Of a stretch of 64,000 nucleotides of DNA, positions 45,037 to 55,600 are shown piece by piece. The position numbers and the translations under genes are program-made. The notes beneath the pieces were generated by a model. That model ran no database searches. It saw nothing but the letters and a program-made list of their open reading frames with translations, and had not been told where the DNA came from. The stretch covers positions 62,001 through 126,000 of the forward strand of contig JAVXUO010002982.1 of assembly GCA_033065855.1 (NCBI GenBank), given 5' to 3'. Source of the stretch: Escallonia rubra (lineage: Eukaryota > Streptophyta > Magnoliopsida > Escalloniales > Escalloniaceae). How positions within the stretch are numbered: the stretch's first letter is position 1; every line of letters starts with the position of its first letter.

Positions 45037-48000
45037 TGTGATGCCCCGAACCTAGGTTTATGAGGTTATTATTACTTAGCGACGATTGTTGTAGGTAAGA
45101 CGAATTTAGACCTTCAGTTAAGATCTTGCGAGCGATATTAATTGAATCTTTAGCCATGGTCGTTATGAGTTACGTTAATTGAAATTTTTTGGGGGCTATT
45201 GTTGAAGCGATACTATTGGATCTTTAGTATCAATTGTAGTGAGAAATATAATTTGTTGCATTTAGCAAAATATTTTAATAATGACATAAGTTATGAATAA
45301 TAAAGTTATGTACAATATATAAATTTATGGAAGTAAGTGGGTTGCTTTAGAAAATTTATAATTGATGCGGTCGTTGTGATAATATGTTTTGGTCTCGCGT
45401 TAAATATTGATACATGTTAAAGAGCATAAAGCAAAAAAAAAAAAAAAAGGAAAACAAAAGTGATAATGGATAAAAGAAAAAAAAAAGAAAACGGGAGAGA
45501 AGAAACTGGAGAGAAAATGAAGAGAAGAATGGATAGAGAGAGAGAGAGAGAGGCGCCGGCCCTAGTAGGTCTGCACTGCCGGCGCGGCTTCCGGCCACAC
45601 GCAGCCGCCGGCGAGCAACTTCAGCCGCCCCATTCACCGAGGACCACCGCAACCACCGTGCCATAGCCATGGCGCCGTCGCCACCGCCAAGCCATGATGC
45701 GATCGATGTCGCCGGCAGTCCCACCGTCGCCCAATGCCTTTTTCGAATCACAGCAGCCCCTTCACTGGTGAGCAACTCCGGCCAACGTTTCCACCAAACG
45801 CACCACTCAACGCCACAGATCTGGACCACCTCTACGTTGCCGGAACCATCGTGACTGCCAACCGCACGACATTCATCTCCGGTCAACTACCCTTCTTCTT
45901 CATTTTTTCGGCTACACCTCCACCGCCGTGACCCTGTGCCGTCAATCTCCATCGTCAATACGTCCAATAAATTCCAACTCCACCGCTCAACGTCTCTCTG
46001 AGCAGCCAACGGCACTGCCCGTTACCGCCTTTCACTGAACCACCGTGCCACCCAAGCACTATTGACCGTCAAAGGGACATTACAGTTAAGCCACGATGAC
46101 CGTCGATTGTCGCCACCGTTGGGATCTGTGACCATGGCATAAAATTGGTTTTGTGGAATTGTTTGTGAAGCAGGGTTTGGTGGTGTTGTGATGGTGGTTT
46201 GGTGGGCAGGGGTGGCCTAACGGCAGTGCTTACATTGATTGTGGTTGGGTTATATGTGTGCAATGGTGGGTGTACGGTGTCTGTGTTTGGGGAGTTGTTC
46301 TGATTTTGGTGCGTTGTGGAACGGAGGTACCACGAAGGTGCTTGAGATGGCTGAAACGGTATCATGGCAGTGCTTGCATTGTTTGGAATGGGCTAAATTA
46401 TGATGGTGTCTGTGCGTGGTATGTGTTGTGATGGAGGGGGTGAGACTGGATTTTCTGAGCGTGAGAGTTTGTGTAAAACCAAGTGTGTTTTTATCTCGGT
46501 AAAAGTGATAAGGGTGTGAGTGAAATGGGTGTACATGTGGGTATGGAGCGTCTGTGTGCATTTTGTGTGACTTGTATTTGTAGCAGTGTGTGAATATACA
46601 ACCGGTGTATTAGGTTTTGGTGGTATGGAAAATGAATGGATTTCGGTGGTAGGATTGCGATATTGTTGTGGTTGTAATGGTGGTTTAATTATGGTGCTTG
46701 TGGTGGCTGGACTGGATGTAACTGTGGTGGTGTTTGCGGCGGCGGTAGCACTTAATACTATTGGTTTGATGAGTTAGGACTAAAGAAATGGGTGGCACTC
46801 TGTATAAAATTAGGAAATGGGTTGGTGGTGTGCTTGTGTGATGGTGACTACGCAGTGATGGTTTAGCAACAATGCTTGTGGTGGCTAGAATGGATTGAGG
46901 TGAACGGTGAATGTATGACTTTGGCGGGTGTGCATTAATTGGGTGTTGAGCGGCTATGTGTGTATACTAGGTGTCGTGGTTTACGTATGTGTGATTTTTA
47001 ATGGTGGTGCTTAGGGTGACTGTGGTAGGTTTGTGTGCGTGCGGTGGCGGGTATTTCAGTATGTGAGCCTGGACAGGTGTGACTGTTGTTGGACATGTAT
47101 GGAGATATTGTGTGTACATGGTGCAAGTGTACTGTATGCTTGCGAAGGTGTACCCTATGCATGTATGTGTTTTTGGACAGGGAGTCGCATAGGCTATGAG
47201 AATATATAAAAGGAAATTGTTAGCGTTAGCCCTAGCGAATAACTGAGTACTATTTAGCACAAAGTTACTTGGTGGTTATTAAAACGGGTGAATTAATGGA
47301 TGTTCGGCAACGGCGATTAAATGCCAAGAATGACAGGGTGAACTGGGCACGATATTGGACGGGCATGTAAAGGTTGGGCAGTTGACTGCGACATTGAATT
47401 TGCTTGAAGACATGTTCAACGGGAATGTTGTGTCGTGATTGACGATGCTTTGGGATGTAGTAAAGCTGGGAACATGAAGATAAAAAGAATGGCATTGAAG
47501 GTTCTTTGAACCGGATGTTACAGCATGATCGTCGCTCCGGAGATTTTGACGTGGGGAATGTGTCAGGGACAGGTAAGTGACCCTTGATTCAACTAGTATT
47601 TTTATATGCAACGTATATGTTTATCTACTGTTAAAAATATGTTGTTTATTAGTATTGACCGTTTTAAGTACGTTTAACTGCTCTGGCTTAAATTACCAAA
47701 AAGGTTTTAGTGTTTTATTCTCGTCAAAGAAAAACCGGACCAGCATGTAAATGATGTTTTGCCTAGAAACTGAAATGGAACTCGGATTTGAAATAATCAG
47801 TGCAAGTGAGATGTTTTGGTACTTGAAATTTTGTGAATATTGAAGAGCTTGAAAACTATCAAAATGGGCGTGAGAATGGTTTGACATCAATTGATGAGTG
47901 ATTGTGTTTACGAGGAACCAAAAGGTCTTTCTGTTTATTCGATTGATGTGCCCCATATCTACGGGGGAAAGTTGGATTTCGGGCCCTGGTCAACGGGGCT

Positions 48001-48689
48001 TGTATGTTGATGCACAGTACTGTTGCTTGGGGTTCGCCCTAGCGTCCACAAAATTTTTATCCCGGATGGAGGAAGGATTTCGGGCCCTAGTCAGTGGGGC
48101 CTGTACGCTGACCGCAGCATATCGTTTGAACTGATGTTGAGATGGAACTGTTTATCTTGAGATTTTGTGCTATTGATTTTATACCTCAGTTTTGTTTCAT
48201 GTACTATATTTCATTTACCGGATGATTACTTTAGTATTTCAGATTCAAATGTTGCTATAATTTAAAGTGAATTATTTTCTGGCATGCCATGGTCCACCTG
48301 GTTGAATCATTGGTTACTTACTGAGCTTGTGGAAGCTCATCCCTTACTTATCATTTCAGGTTGAAAGTAAGGTGATGTTGAGGAGCATGAGAAGGACAAT
48401 ATGGCGCGGAGCTCCGGAGACTGCATAGAATAAGTCGCTAAGTTTTTAGATTGTTGGTTTAGTTTTAGTTATTGATATATCAGAGTTATGAAGAATTGTA
48501 GCATGAGTGTTGTATTCAAATAAAGATATGAAAATGTAATTAAGGTTTGTAGAAGTTTTAAATTCCGCTGCAGATTGTATGTTGTTTTAGTGAGTAAGGC
48601 CTAGCAGAGCCCTTGGTTGGAGTCTACTGGGTCTGCGGCCGGTCACGTGCCAAGCTCGCGGGCCTACCCGTGGGTTCGGGTCGTGACAG
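45037..48689. mobile_element. 3.65-kb non-autonomous element with TGTGATGCCCCGAAC-type ends
   Basis: The left end TGTGATGCCCCGAACC and the right end GGTTCGGGTCGTGACAG are short inverted repeats of about 15 bp. Both are flanked by TTAT (45033-45036 and 48690-48693). The insert sits cleanly inside a MITE, so it is mobile. It has no transposase or pol. Its order is a GA-rich leader-like stretch (45440-45555), a GC-rich segment (45555-45980), a GT-rich segment, a short tandem repeat (47957-48125), then a tail. The class is uncertain: the TG...CA ends would allow an LTR-type derivative, but I see no LTR pair. Confidence 0.6.
47957..48125 (+). repeat. About 102-bp imperfect tandem repeat
   Basis: GGATTTCGGGCCCTGGTC (47973) recurs as GGATTTCGGGCCCTAGTC (48075), each followed by GGGGCYTGTAYGYTGA. 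About 1.7 units are present near the 3' end of the 3.65-kb element. Confidence 0.7.
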
Positions 48690-48778
48690 TTATGCTTAAA
48701 ATGAATTAAAGCTGATTTTAGAAACTAATTCTAATTTAATTTTAATCCACTTTTGAGAATCAATCTCAAACAGCCTCT

Positions 48779-49560
48779 AAAGATTTTAGTTTCTATAGAA
48801 CTTCTCCATAACTTTAGCTTAAGTTCATGCTCTGGTCTCGTCAACTAACACTACATCATCTGCAAATAACATACACCATCTTGAATATTCTTTGTAACCT
48901 TGTCTAAAAACGAAGACTAAAGAGACATATGGGCTTAAAGCTGACCGTTGGTGAAGTTCATTTGTTATTTGGGGAACGCACGAGTCCTTCCATCATGTAT
49001 TCTCACACCGGTAGGCGTTATGCCATACATATCCTTAATCACATCAAAATATATGATAGATAGTATGTCATTCTCTAGAGTTCATCACATTATTTGTCCT
49101 GGTGCCTCATCGTAATTTGTTCTCCCCTAAGATACCATTACAGCAAAGAAAATCAACGCATTATTATTACTTCTGAATTCCGATATGGAGAATCTTCTTC
49201 GGAAACTAATTATCTAATGGTCATCGTACCACATCCATATAGCCACACTCTTTATTAAGTTTCGACTCTTTAACCCAAATGGTAGATATATTATATTTCC
49301 TGCATGCAAATTACACACCTACCGTTAACTTGTAAGGAAAAAAAAATCCAATTTTGTCTTTTTTCCTAAAGTCACCTCTACGTATAACTTTGATGCTACG
49401 GGTATATGTAATGACAATATTCTACGTCAAAACGATGAATTTAAAATAAAAAAGAGCATAACATTATCTTTTTTGGTAGGCCAAAAAAAGGGAAAAACAA
49501 TCATTTTCCGAGTGTCCACCTTCTTAACAAACAAAGAGGAAAGAGGTTCCACAGCCAGCT
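48779..49560. other. Intergenic, no gene recognised
   Basis: AT-rich; only short frames. It ends at the promoter region of the photosystem gene. Confidence 0.55.
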
Positions 49561-49571
49561 ATTGTATGTCA

Positions 49572-49626
49572 AGATAAAGTTACACGTGGCAGCAATCAAT
49601 TCGAGCGACCATTGTTCAAGATAAGG
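49572..49626 (+). promoter_or_regulatory. Light-response-type cis elements (G-box and I-boxes)
   Basis: A CACGTG G-box (in ACACGTGGCA, 49583-49588) is flanked by GATAAAG (about 49573) and GATAAGG (49620-49626), both I-box words. G-box plus I-box pairs are characteristic of light-regulated photosynthesis genes, and this one lies 130-190 bp before the PsbTn start codon. Recognition is by motif only. Confidence 0.6.
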
Positions 49627-49759
49627 AAGTGGATGACATATGTAAGAACTAAGAAGCCCTTCCTCATTACCTCCACACTTTTAACTAACGACCCCCATCA
49701 CTTGAAAAGCTCAAATAACATAGACCACGCTACTGCTGAACATCCAGATAGCAGCAAAA

Positions 49760-50077
49760 ATGGCTTCCATAACGATGACATCCTCATTCCTAGGCAGCTC
49801 CACCGTGGCTGCTGCCACCAAGCAGCCATTGACGACCTCCCGCCGTGGTGTATTCGTGGTGAAGGCCTCGAAGGGAGCTGAGAAAGCCGTCGTGAACAGC
49901 AAGGAAGAGGGCAGCAGTGGGAGGAGGGACCTGGTCTTCGCTGCCGCAGCTGCGGCCGCGTGCTCCATCGCCAAGGTCGCCATGGCCGACGAGCCGCCGC
50001 GCGGGAGCCTGGCGGCCAAGAAGAAGTATGCCCCTGTCTGTGTGACGATGCCAACAGCACGCATCTGCCGCAAGTGA
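49760..50077 (+). CDS. PSBTN: Photosystem II 5-kDa protein PsbTn, plastid precursor
   Basis: A 105-residue precursor in one exon. The N-terminus [20 protein letters not shown] is a Ser/Thr/Ala-rich chloroplast transit peptide. A second signal, [20 protein letters not shown], has the twin Arg and Ala-rich core of a thylakoid Tat signal, followed by an AMA processing site. The mature peptide of about 29 residues, [20 protein letters not shown] then MPTARICRK, has the two conserved Cys of PsbTn and the invariant [13 protein letters not shown] block. PsbTn is a nuclear-encoded small lumenal subunit of photosystem II. The start is fixed by the transit peptide and by GCAAAAATGGC. It is distinct from the plastid-encoded psbT. 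Confidence 0.95.
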   Translation: MASITMTSSFLGSSTVAAATKQPLTTSRRGVFVVKASKGAEKAVVNSKEEGSSGRRDLVFAAAAAAACSIAKVAMADEPPRGSLAAKKKYAPVCVTMPTARICRK

Positions 50078-51488
50078 GGAATGTTGATCACTAGTGTAAA
50101 GATGCTGTGCTGATTGGTTTTCGAATGTGTTATAAAAGGCTTCTCTGTATGTTTATCTGTAGCCTCTTTATTGGAATATATTGTCCAATGACTTGATGGG
50201 TTTATTCAAATTTGGTACCTCAGTCTCCTAATTAATATCTATTAGCTTGATGATTAAGGAAGTAAAAGACCACCTTCAGAAGCAACATTGGCCTCTTACG
50301 ATTAGATGATGCTGGTGTAATGAATTTTGATACCAAAGACTTGAACACTAGATGAATTACTTAGACCAAAGCGTATAATTCCTTTTAATTAGAAACAACT
50401 CCCCATAGTGAGTTTGAGAAGCCGGGCATAGCACATATGGCCAAAGCAATGAAGACAGTATTACAACATTTGCTCTCTGGCTACCGGTTGGATGGCTGTC
50501 TAGATTTCGAGGAATACGTAGTTCTGCCTTACTAGGTGTCTTACGTTTCTTTGTCCTACAAGGATAAGGATCAACTAGTTTCATGAAAGGTGGGGTGATT
50601 TCCTTGTGGGCCTTGTAAGTGGGTGATCACAGAGAGCATGAATGGAAGCCTTTGGGATGGCTTGTGAATGTGTTCGTGGGGAGAGAAGAAGGAAGCCTCC
50701 CAGAGTTGTTTTAGATTATGGGGCGCATGGAAAGATGCGATTCGGAGGGCCTGTAGATGTGCTAACAGAGAGGGTAGAAGAAAGTCTCTCGAGGGCTAGG
50801 AGATGTGCTCACGGAGAATCTATGTATTCTCGTTAGTAAGTAATGTTGAGTTTTCTAATGTGTTAACTTGACAGATAATCGTGAGCAATATTCGGGTCAA
50901 ACGGAAATAACCCCACCAGTCACCACCACCACCCCACCATCAAACTCACACCATCACCACCACCATAATCATTTTCACACCACCACCATCAATTTCAGCC
51001 AACTTCAGGATATACCAAAATCTGCAGATTCCGGGTCTGTATAGGAGTCTTGCTCTCATTCAATAAATTATCTTACCATACCCGACTGTTTGCAATCTTC
51101 GACTGTGGAAGAAGATCAACACTAATCCTCCCCATGGAATCCTTAAGATTCTTGAACATCTAATTGACTACGAAGACTCGTTACTCTGGACATTCTAATT
51201 GAACAACTTCATCTTGGTTGGCACAGATTTGTGGGTACTCAGGGCATTGCAAGTGTGCAGCTCCAGGTTGGTAGAAGCAAATATGAGGGTGGCGACGTCC
51301 ATGACATGGCGACGGTGGTGAGGTAGCGGCGGAGGGTTTAGTTCAAGTTGGTTGTGGACATGGTGGAGGAAGTGGGTCGGTGGCGGTGGTGGATGATGGC
51401 TGTGGTGGATATGGTGGTGATGGCAGATTATTCGGCGGTGACCATGATGGCGTCGGTGGTGATAAGAGATTGTATGGTGGTGGTGGTT
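50078..51488. other. PsbTn 3' region and intergenic simple sequence
   Basis: The 3' UTR is followed by non-coding DNA. Positions 50920-51000 are CCACCA-rich and 51285-51490 are GGTGG-rich, so they look like inverted simple-sequence pockets. The short frame 50642-50836 (+) has no recognised family. Confidence 0.5.
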
Positions 51489-51789
51489 GGGGGGTGGGCG
51501 GAACTACATTAGGACTAGGGGGGGCTAGTGCACCCCCTGAAATTTTGAAAAAAATAATTTCTTTTATTTTTTATTTTTCGGAAATTGCACTTTTCGGAAA
51601 ATGCATCGCCGTCCACGATGTTAGTGTTTTCCAAAATATAATATCAAGTTTGGTTCATTTTTTTTGTCAAAACGATGAAAGGATCGAATGTGAAGAGGTA
51701 AAAAGGAAGGAATCTCATATAGAAGGGAATTGAAAAGATAAGTAGGTATATAATAAAGTACTCCACTTACTTTATTACTTATGTGGTAT

Positions 51790-52540
51790 GCTAAGGTGTG
51801 TGCATGTGCACCGAGTATGGTGCGAAGCACCATACGAGGAACAATCGCACGCACGCGCGCGAGCGTGGCAGTGAGCTGTGAGGCGCAATGTGGCGCTTTG
51901 ATGGCGATTAGACGCCTTTAAGTTTTCGTCACGAAAACTAGGCCGCCGGGTCGGATCCGACCGTTGGCAACTGGGTGGTTACACTCGGGTTATACCCGAA
52001 CAGTTGCACCTGTTGGACAACTAACAGGTGCAACTGGGTGGTTCCAAGTTGGACAGACCCAACTGTTGGGAGCTGGTTAGTTACCAGTCCGGATCTGAAC
52101 CGTTAATCTTAACGGTTTCTGATCCAACGGTCCAGATTGCTTTCGGTGATGATGAAAAGGTGTGACACTTGATTAGCAACCACTAGTGCTTTATAAATAG
52201 AGCACAATGGTCAAATTTTCGGACCTGATGAAAAGCATTTTACTCTCCACTTATTTCCTTTCTGCAGATCTTTTACAACGAGAAATTTCTGCAAAATTTC
52301 TTATTTGTAAAACTCATTATCCAGAATTCCATACACATATCTGTGGGGTGAATATCGTGTGTGCAAACGCTATTCACTAAAGCGCTTCGTTGTATCTTGG
52401 AGGATATTTGCTGGCAACCCGCTGCACACCGTTTTATTTGGTGGGGGCAAATATAAACTTAAGGAGAGTGTTTTACAACGTGCCTCGAACCCGATACTTC
52501 TTTCAGTCAAAAAGCCATACCAAATCTATACCCCAACACA
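51790..52540 (+). repeat. LTR-like block with TATA box
   Basis: The sequence has the layout of a plant copia-type LTR: a dyad-rich U3 (ACAGTTGCACCTGTTGG...AACAGGTGCAACTGGG), a CTTTATAAATAG box at 52189-52200, then a leader with GGCAAATATAAACTTAAGGAGA. I could not fix TG/CA ends or a target duplication, so it may be a fragment. Confidence 0.4.
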
Positions 52541-52565
52541 CGAGTCCCCGTCCCCCGAGACAGTC

Positions 52566-52569
<4 letters not shown>

Positions 52570-52612
<43 letters not shown>
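52570..52612 (+). repeat. (CT)n microsatellite
   Basis: About 21 CT dinucleotides without interruption. Likely length-polymorphic. Confidence 0.95.
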
Positions 52613-52616
<4 letters not shown>

Positions 52617-53120
52617 ACCGTGACCAGTGAGGACTAAGGCTCAGGCCATGACCGACGACCGGTGACTCACACTCACTCCAAATCTCCGACCGACGACCAC
52701 AACGGTGAGCCTGTGGGCTGTGACCAGATCTGGATCGTGACCAGCGTGACGACGACCGACTCACTCCCACTCACTTCGACCGCGATCGCGACCTTGACGG
52801 CTTGACGACGGTGACGGACTGACGGACGAATACGACCTCATCGAGCACCGGCCACCAAGACGCATGCCGACCGACGAGGCGACGACCATGAGTCTGTAAC
52901 TCACTCCGATGGTCCGACCAGATCTGGAACTGGAAGGACGGACTGAGGCTACTCAGTACTCACTACTGCTTCTCTGCACTACTGATTGTGAGGTAAGTTC
53001 TTAAATTTTAGTTTAATTTCAGTGATTATATAGAGATTTAAAAAATATATTTGATTAATTTGCTTGCTAATTCGTAATGTACTATTATTTTACTAATAAT
53101 TTTTTTTTTTGTGAATTCGA

Positions 53121-53129
53121 TATAATTTT
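53121..53129. repeat. MULE target duplication TATAATTTT, left
   Basis: An exact 9-bp match to 54321-54329, flanking the inverted repeats. Confidence 0.9.
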
Positions 53130-54320
53130 GGGTAAATTACACTAAACACCCCTGAAGTTTTACGTAATTACACTCCACTACCGCTATCTTTAAAAATTAC
53201 ACTCAGCTCAAAAAGTAACTTTTTCTCTTACGGTGTTAATGGTGTAATGCGAAAAGACGTGAATGCCCCTCAGACTGTTTTCTTGGAATTTTGGAGGAAA
53301 ACTTTACTCTCTCTCTCTCTATCTCTCTTCCCCCACCCTGCTATCGCCAGCCCGACCACCACCCCGCCAATCGCCCCTACCACATGAACCCGATAAAGAA
53401 GGTCACCGATCCGCATAGCATCAGCGCCAGTGAAATCCCCAGCAATAGCGACGCGAATCAGACCAACGTCGTTAGCTGCAGGAAAAATTGGGAGCTGGTG
53501 GTTTAGGGTGTAGGTTTTTTTGCCGTCGGGGTTGGTCTGTGGGTGCTGCCGTGGGTTAGAGTTGGACGGTGAGTCTAGGGCAAGGCTTTTCTAGTAGGGT
53601 TTTTTTGTTTCCCCCTTCCCCATTTGCCCTAGAAAGGTTGGCTGGGTTTGATTGCCGATTGTTAGTTGTGATTTTAGGTGGTTTCGATCTAGATTCTATC
53701 AGTAAGGGGCCTAGGTGTTCGTGCAGGTTTCCGATTGAAGGTAGTTTCCTCCGATTGAAGTTGTTTGGGAGGGTCATAGGGTTGATCCTGCTCCCGGTTG
53801 AAGATGGTGTGGTCTGGTGATTCCGATGGTGGTTGATCGGCGGTTGTGAGGGGCTTCTGAGGTTATCAAGGGACAGGCAGTGATGAGATGGCCGAAAAAG
53901 GTGGGTTACCGGTGCCGGAATGGATACCGTAGATCGAGGCACAGTTCCGATGAAGGTGACACATGTCTGGAACTTGGCTAGTGGCTGCAGTGTGCTGGTT
54001 CTGAAAAAATTGGGAGCTAGGGTTCTGGAAGAGGGATTGAAAGGTGGAGGAAGAAGGTCAAAACCCTAATTTTTAAATTAGGGGTTTTCAAAACAAAATT
54101 AGGGTTTGAAATCTTTCACTCCCTCAGGGGTATTTTGGGTATGAAAATTGCATAAAGTAATGTGTCAAGGAATCTTTTCACGGAGTTGGGCCTGCCGTTA
54201 AATGCGTGTAGTTGTGTGTAATGCGGATACAAACCTAAGGGAGTGGAGTGTAATTTTTAAAGATAGCTGTGGTGGAGTGTAGTTACGTAAAACCTCAGGG
54301 GTGTTTAGTGTTATTTACCC
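53130..54320. mobile_element. MULE-type non-autonomous element (1191 bp) with perfect 9-bp target duplication
   Basis: The left TIR, about 53130-53290, begins GGGTAAATTACACTAAACAC. The right TIR, about 54120-54320, ends GTGTTTAGTGTTATTTACCC. They are inverse copies with small indels. The 9-bp duplication TATAATTTT on both sides is exact. The core has no transposase. On the minus strand, about 53480-53385 reads FASLLLGISLALMLCGS then VTFFIGFMW, a transmembrane-like piece broken by stops. It is probably a captured exon of a membrane protein I cannot name. Removing this element restores the hAT-like right terminus around it, so it is the younger insertion. Confidence 0.9.
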
Positions 54321-54329
54321 TATAATTTT
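54321..54329. repeat. MULE target duplication TATAATTTT, right
   Basis: An exact 9-bp match to 53121-53129. Confidence 0.9.
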
Positions 54330-54359
54330 TACACCCCCTGAATCCTGAATCCGCCCCTG

Positions 54360-55600
54360 CTTAAGGGCTTGGGGGATAATTGGTGGTAGTGGTGGAAATG
54401 ATGAAATGAGGCCTAAGCGTCAGATCTCAACCTAAAAATCGAAAACCCCTCAATGCAATATAGGAGTTTTCAGGTTTTTCAAAAAGAAGCCCAAATAGGA
54501 GGAGGGCAAAAAAACTCAAGTTGGTCACCAAACTTTATTATTATTATTTTCAGTTTTAAAAATTAAATAAAAAACTGAAAACAAAAACGTTGCTAGAACG
54601 CTAGAATAGAAAAAGCATGACCTGCTTTTGTTGATATAGCAAAATTTCTTTTGTCCACACTATTGACAGCAAATTGGTTGATACTACACAAACTTTACAA
54701 CAAGTTGCCCAAATATTTCAAGCTGCTTGGACCACACCTGCCAACATATAGACGGCCGAAGTACACGTAAAATTACCAATCTGAACTCCGAACCTGTCTG
54801 GCCAAGTGAGCTGCATAAAGTTTCCATTCGTGTAAAGTGTTAATACGGGAGTTACCCAGCAAAGCGCAACTGTTCTTGCTAATCCATCTAAAGGGTTGGT
54901 GTGATACTCAAGAGGAGAGGTTTTCTACTACAAACTTGAAGCTGTAAGCATGCCAGCTTGGTAGGCTGCCCCTAGAGATCTTTCTGAAAGCTGTCACTTA
55001 CTGTATTGAATAGCTACGAGTACTTCTTAAAGCCAACCGAAATTCGAGTGTCTGGTGTTCGACTGTCATGCTTTTCGGCGTCGATAAGATAAGCGGCTAT
55101 CAATGGACCTCAACCCAGAAGGTTAAGTCAGGCCTAGGGTTCTAAATACCGCCGTTGCAGGGCCAAAGAGCAGTAGGACCTCTACAAGCCAAGCTTAGCA
55201 ACAACCGAAAGTGTTTAGATTTGCCAATGCAAGCAAACCAACTTCAAGAAGCAAATACTTGGTACATCAACATTACAAGAAAGATTTGAACCCTATTAAC
55301 AAGATACATGCATTTAACAACTACAAGGCGCCTACTGGGTGATGCTAGAGAGTTTTCAAATCAAGCTCTCGGGCAAAAGAGATGGAAAATATCCATATAA
55401 CGGGGGAAAATCAAACACTCACAAATCAAGAGACGGGAAGATGTCAAAATCCAGTCTCGCACAAGGAAGAAAGACTCCATAAGCTGGTTGAATTCATCAT
55501 CCGAGCAGGGCAAGGTCACTTGATTCGGCTGTTACCGAGCAGTAACAGCAGCTAGAGACTCCATTTGCGTCAGCAGAATTGCAAAAAGACTTCCCGTGGC
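54360..55600. other. Intergenic, 3' side of SIR
   Basis: No gene recognised. The part next to 55600 is presumably the SIR 3' UTR (minus strand). Confidence 0.5.

Larger units (their letters stand above)
44733..48778. mobile_element. MITE (hAT-type guess) split by a later insertion
   Basis: The left end AGAGGGTGTTTGGGATTGAT and the right end (inverse AGAGGCTGTTTGAGATTGAT) are inverted repeats. Both halves carry GATTAAA/TTTAATC words. With the 3.65-kb insert removed the element is about 390 bp (44733-45036 joined to 48690-48778). No clear 8-bp target duplication was found. Confidence 0.65.
51489..54359. mobile_element. hAT-like non-autonomous element (composite, 2.9 kb)
   Basis: The right end reads ...CACCCCCTGAATCCTGAATCCGCCCCTG, whose inverse CAGGGGCGGATTCAGG is the standard plant hAT terminus. 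The left side has the partner pattern GGGTGGGCGGAACTACATTAGG followed by GGGGGGCTAGTGCACCCCCTGAA. The interior has no transposase. It holds an LTR-like block (51790-52540), a CT repeat and a CGACC-rich leader-like stretch ending in a GAGGTAAGT donor-like site (52990). The flanks share TTGGGGG near both ends, a weak target-duplication candidate. A MULE (53130-54320) sits just inside the right end. Confidence 0.6.

Noticed and set aside
45356..45886. 176-codon minus-strand frame
   Set aside because: Runs through poly-A/GA-rich and GC-rich repeat DNA; composition-driven.
46069..47611. Several 90-110 codon minus-strand frames
   Set aside because: GT/CA-rich low-complexity DNA within the 3.65-kb element; no domain.
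52359..52637. 92-codon frame ending in Ser-Leu repeats
   Set aside because: The tail is a translated (CT)n microsatellite next to LTR-like sequence.
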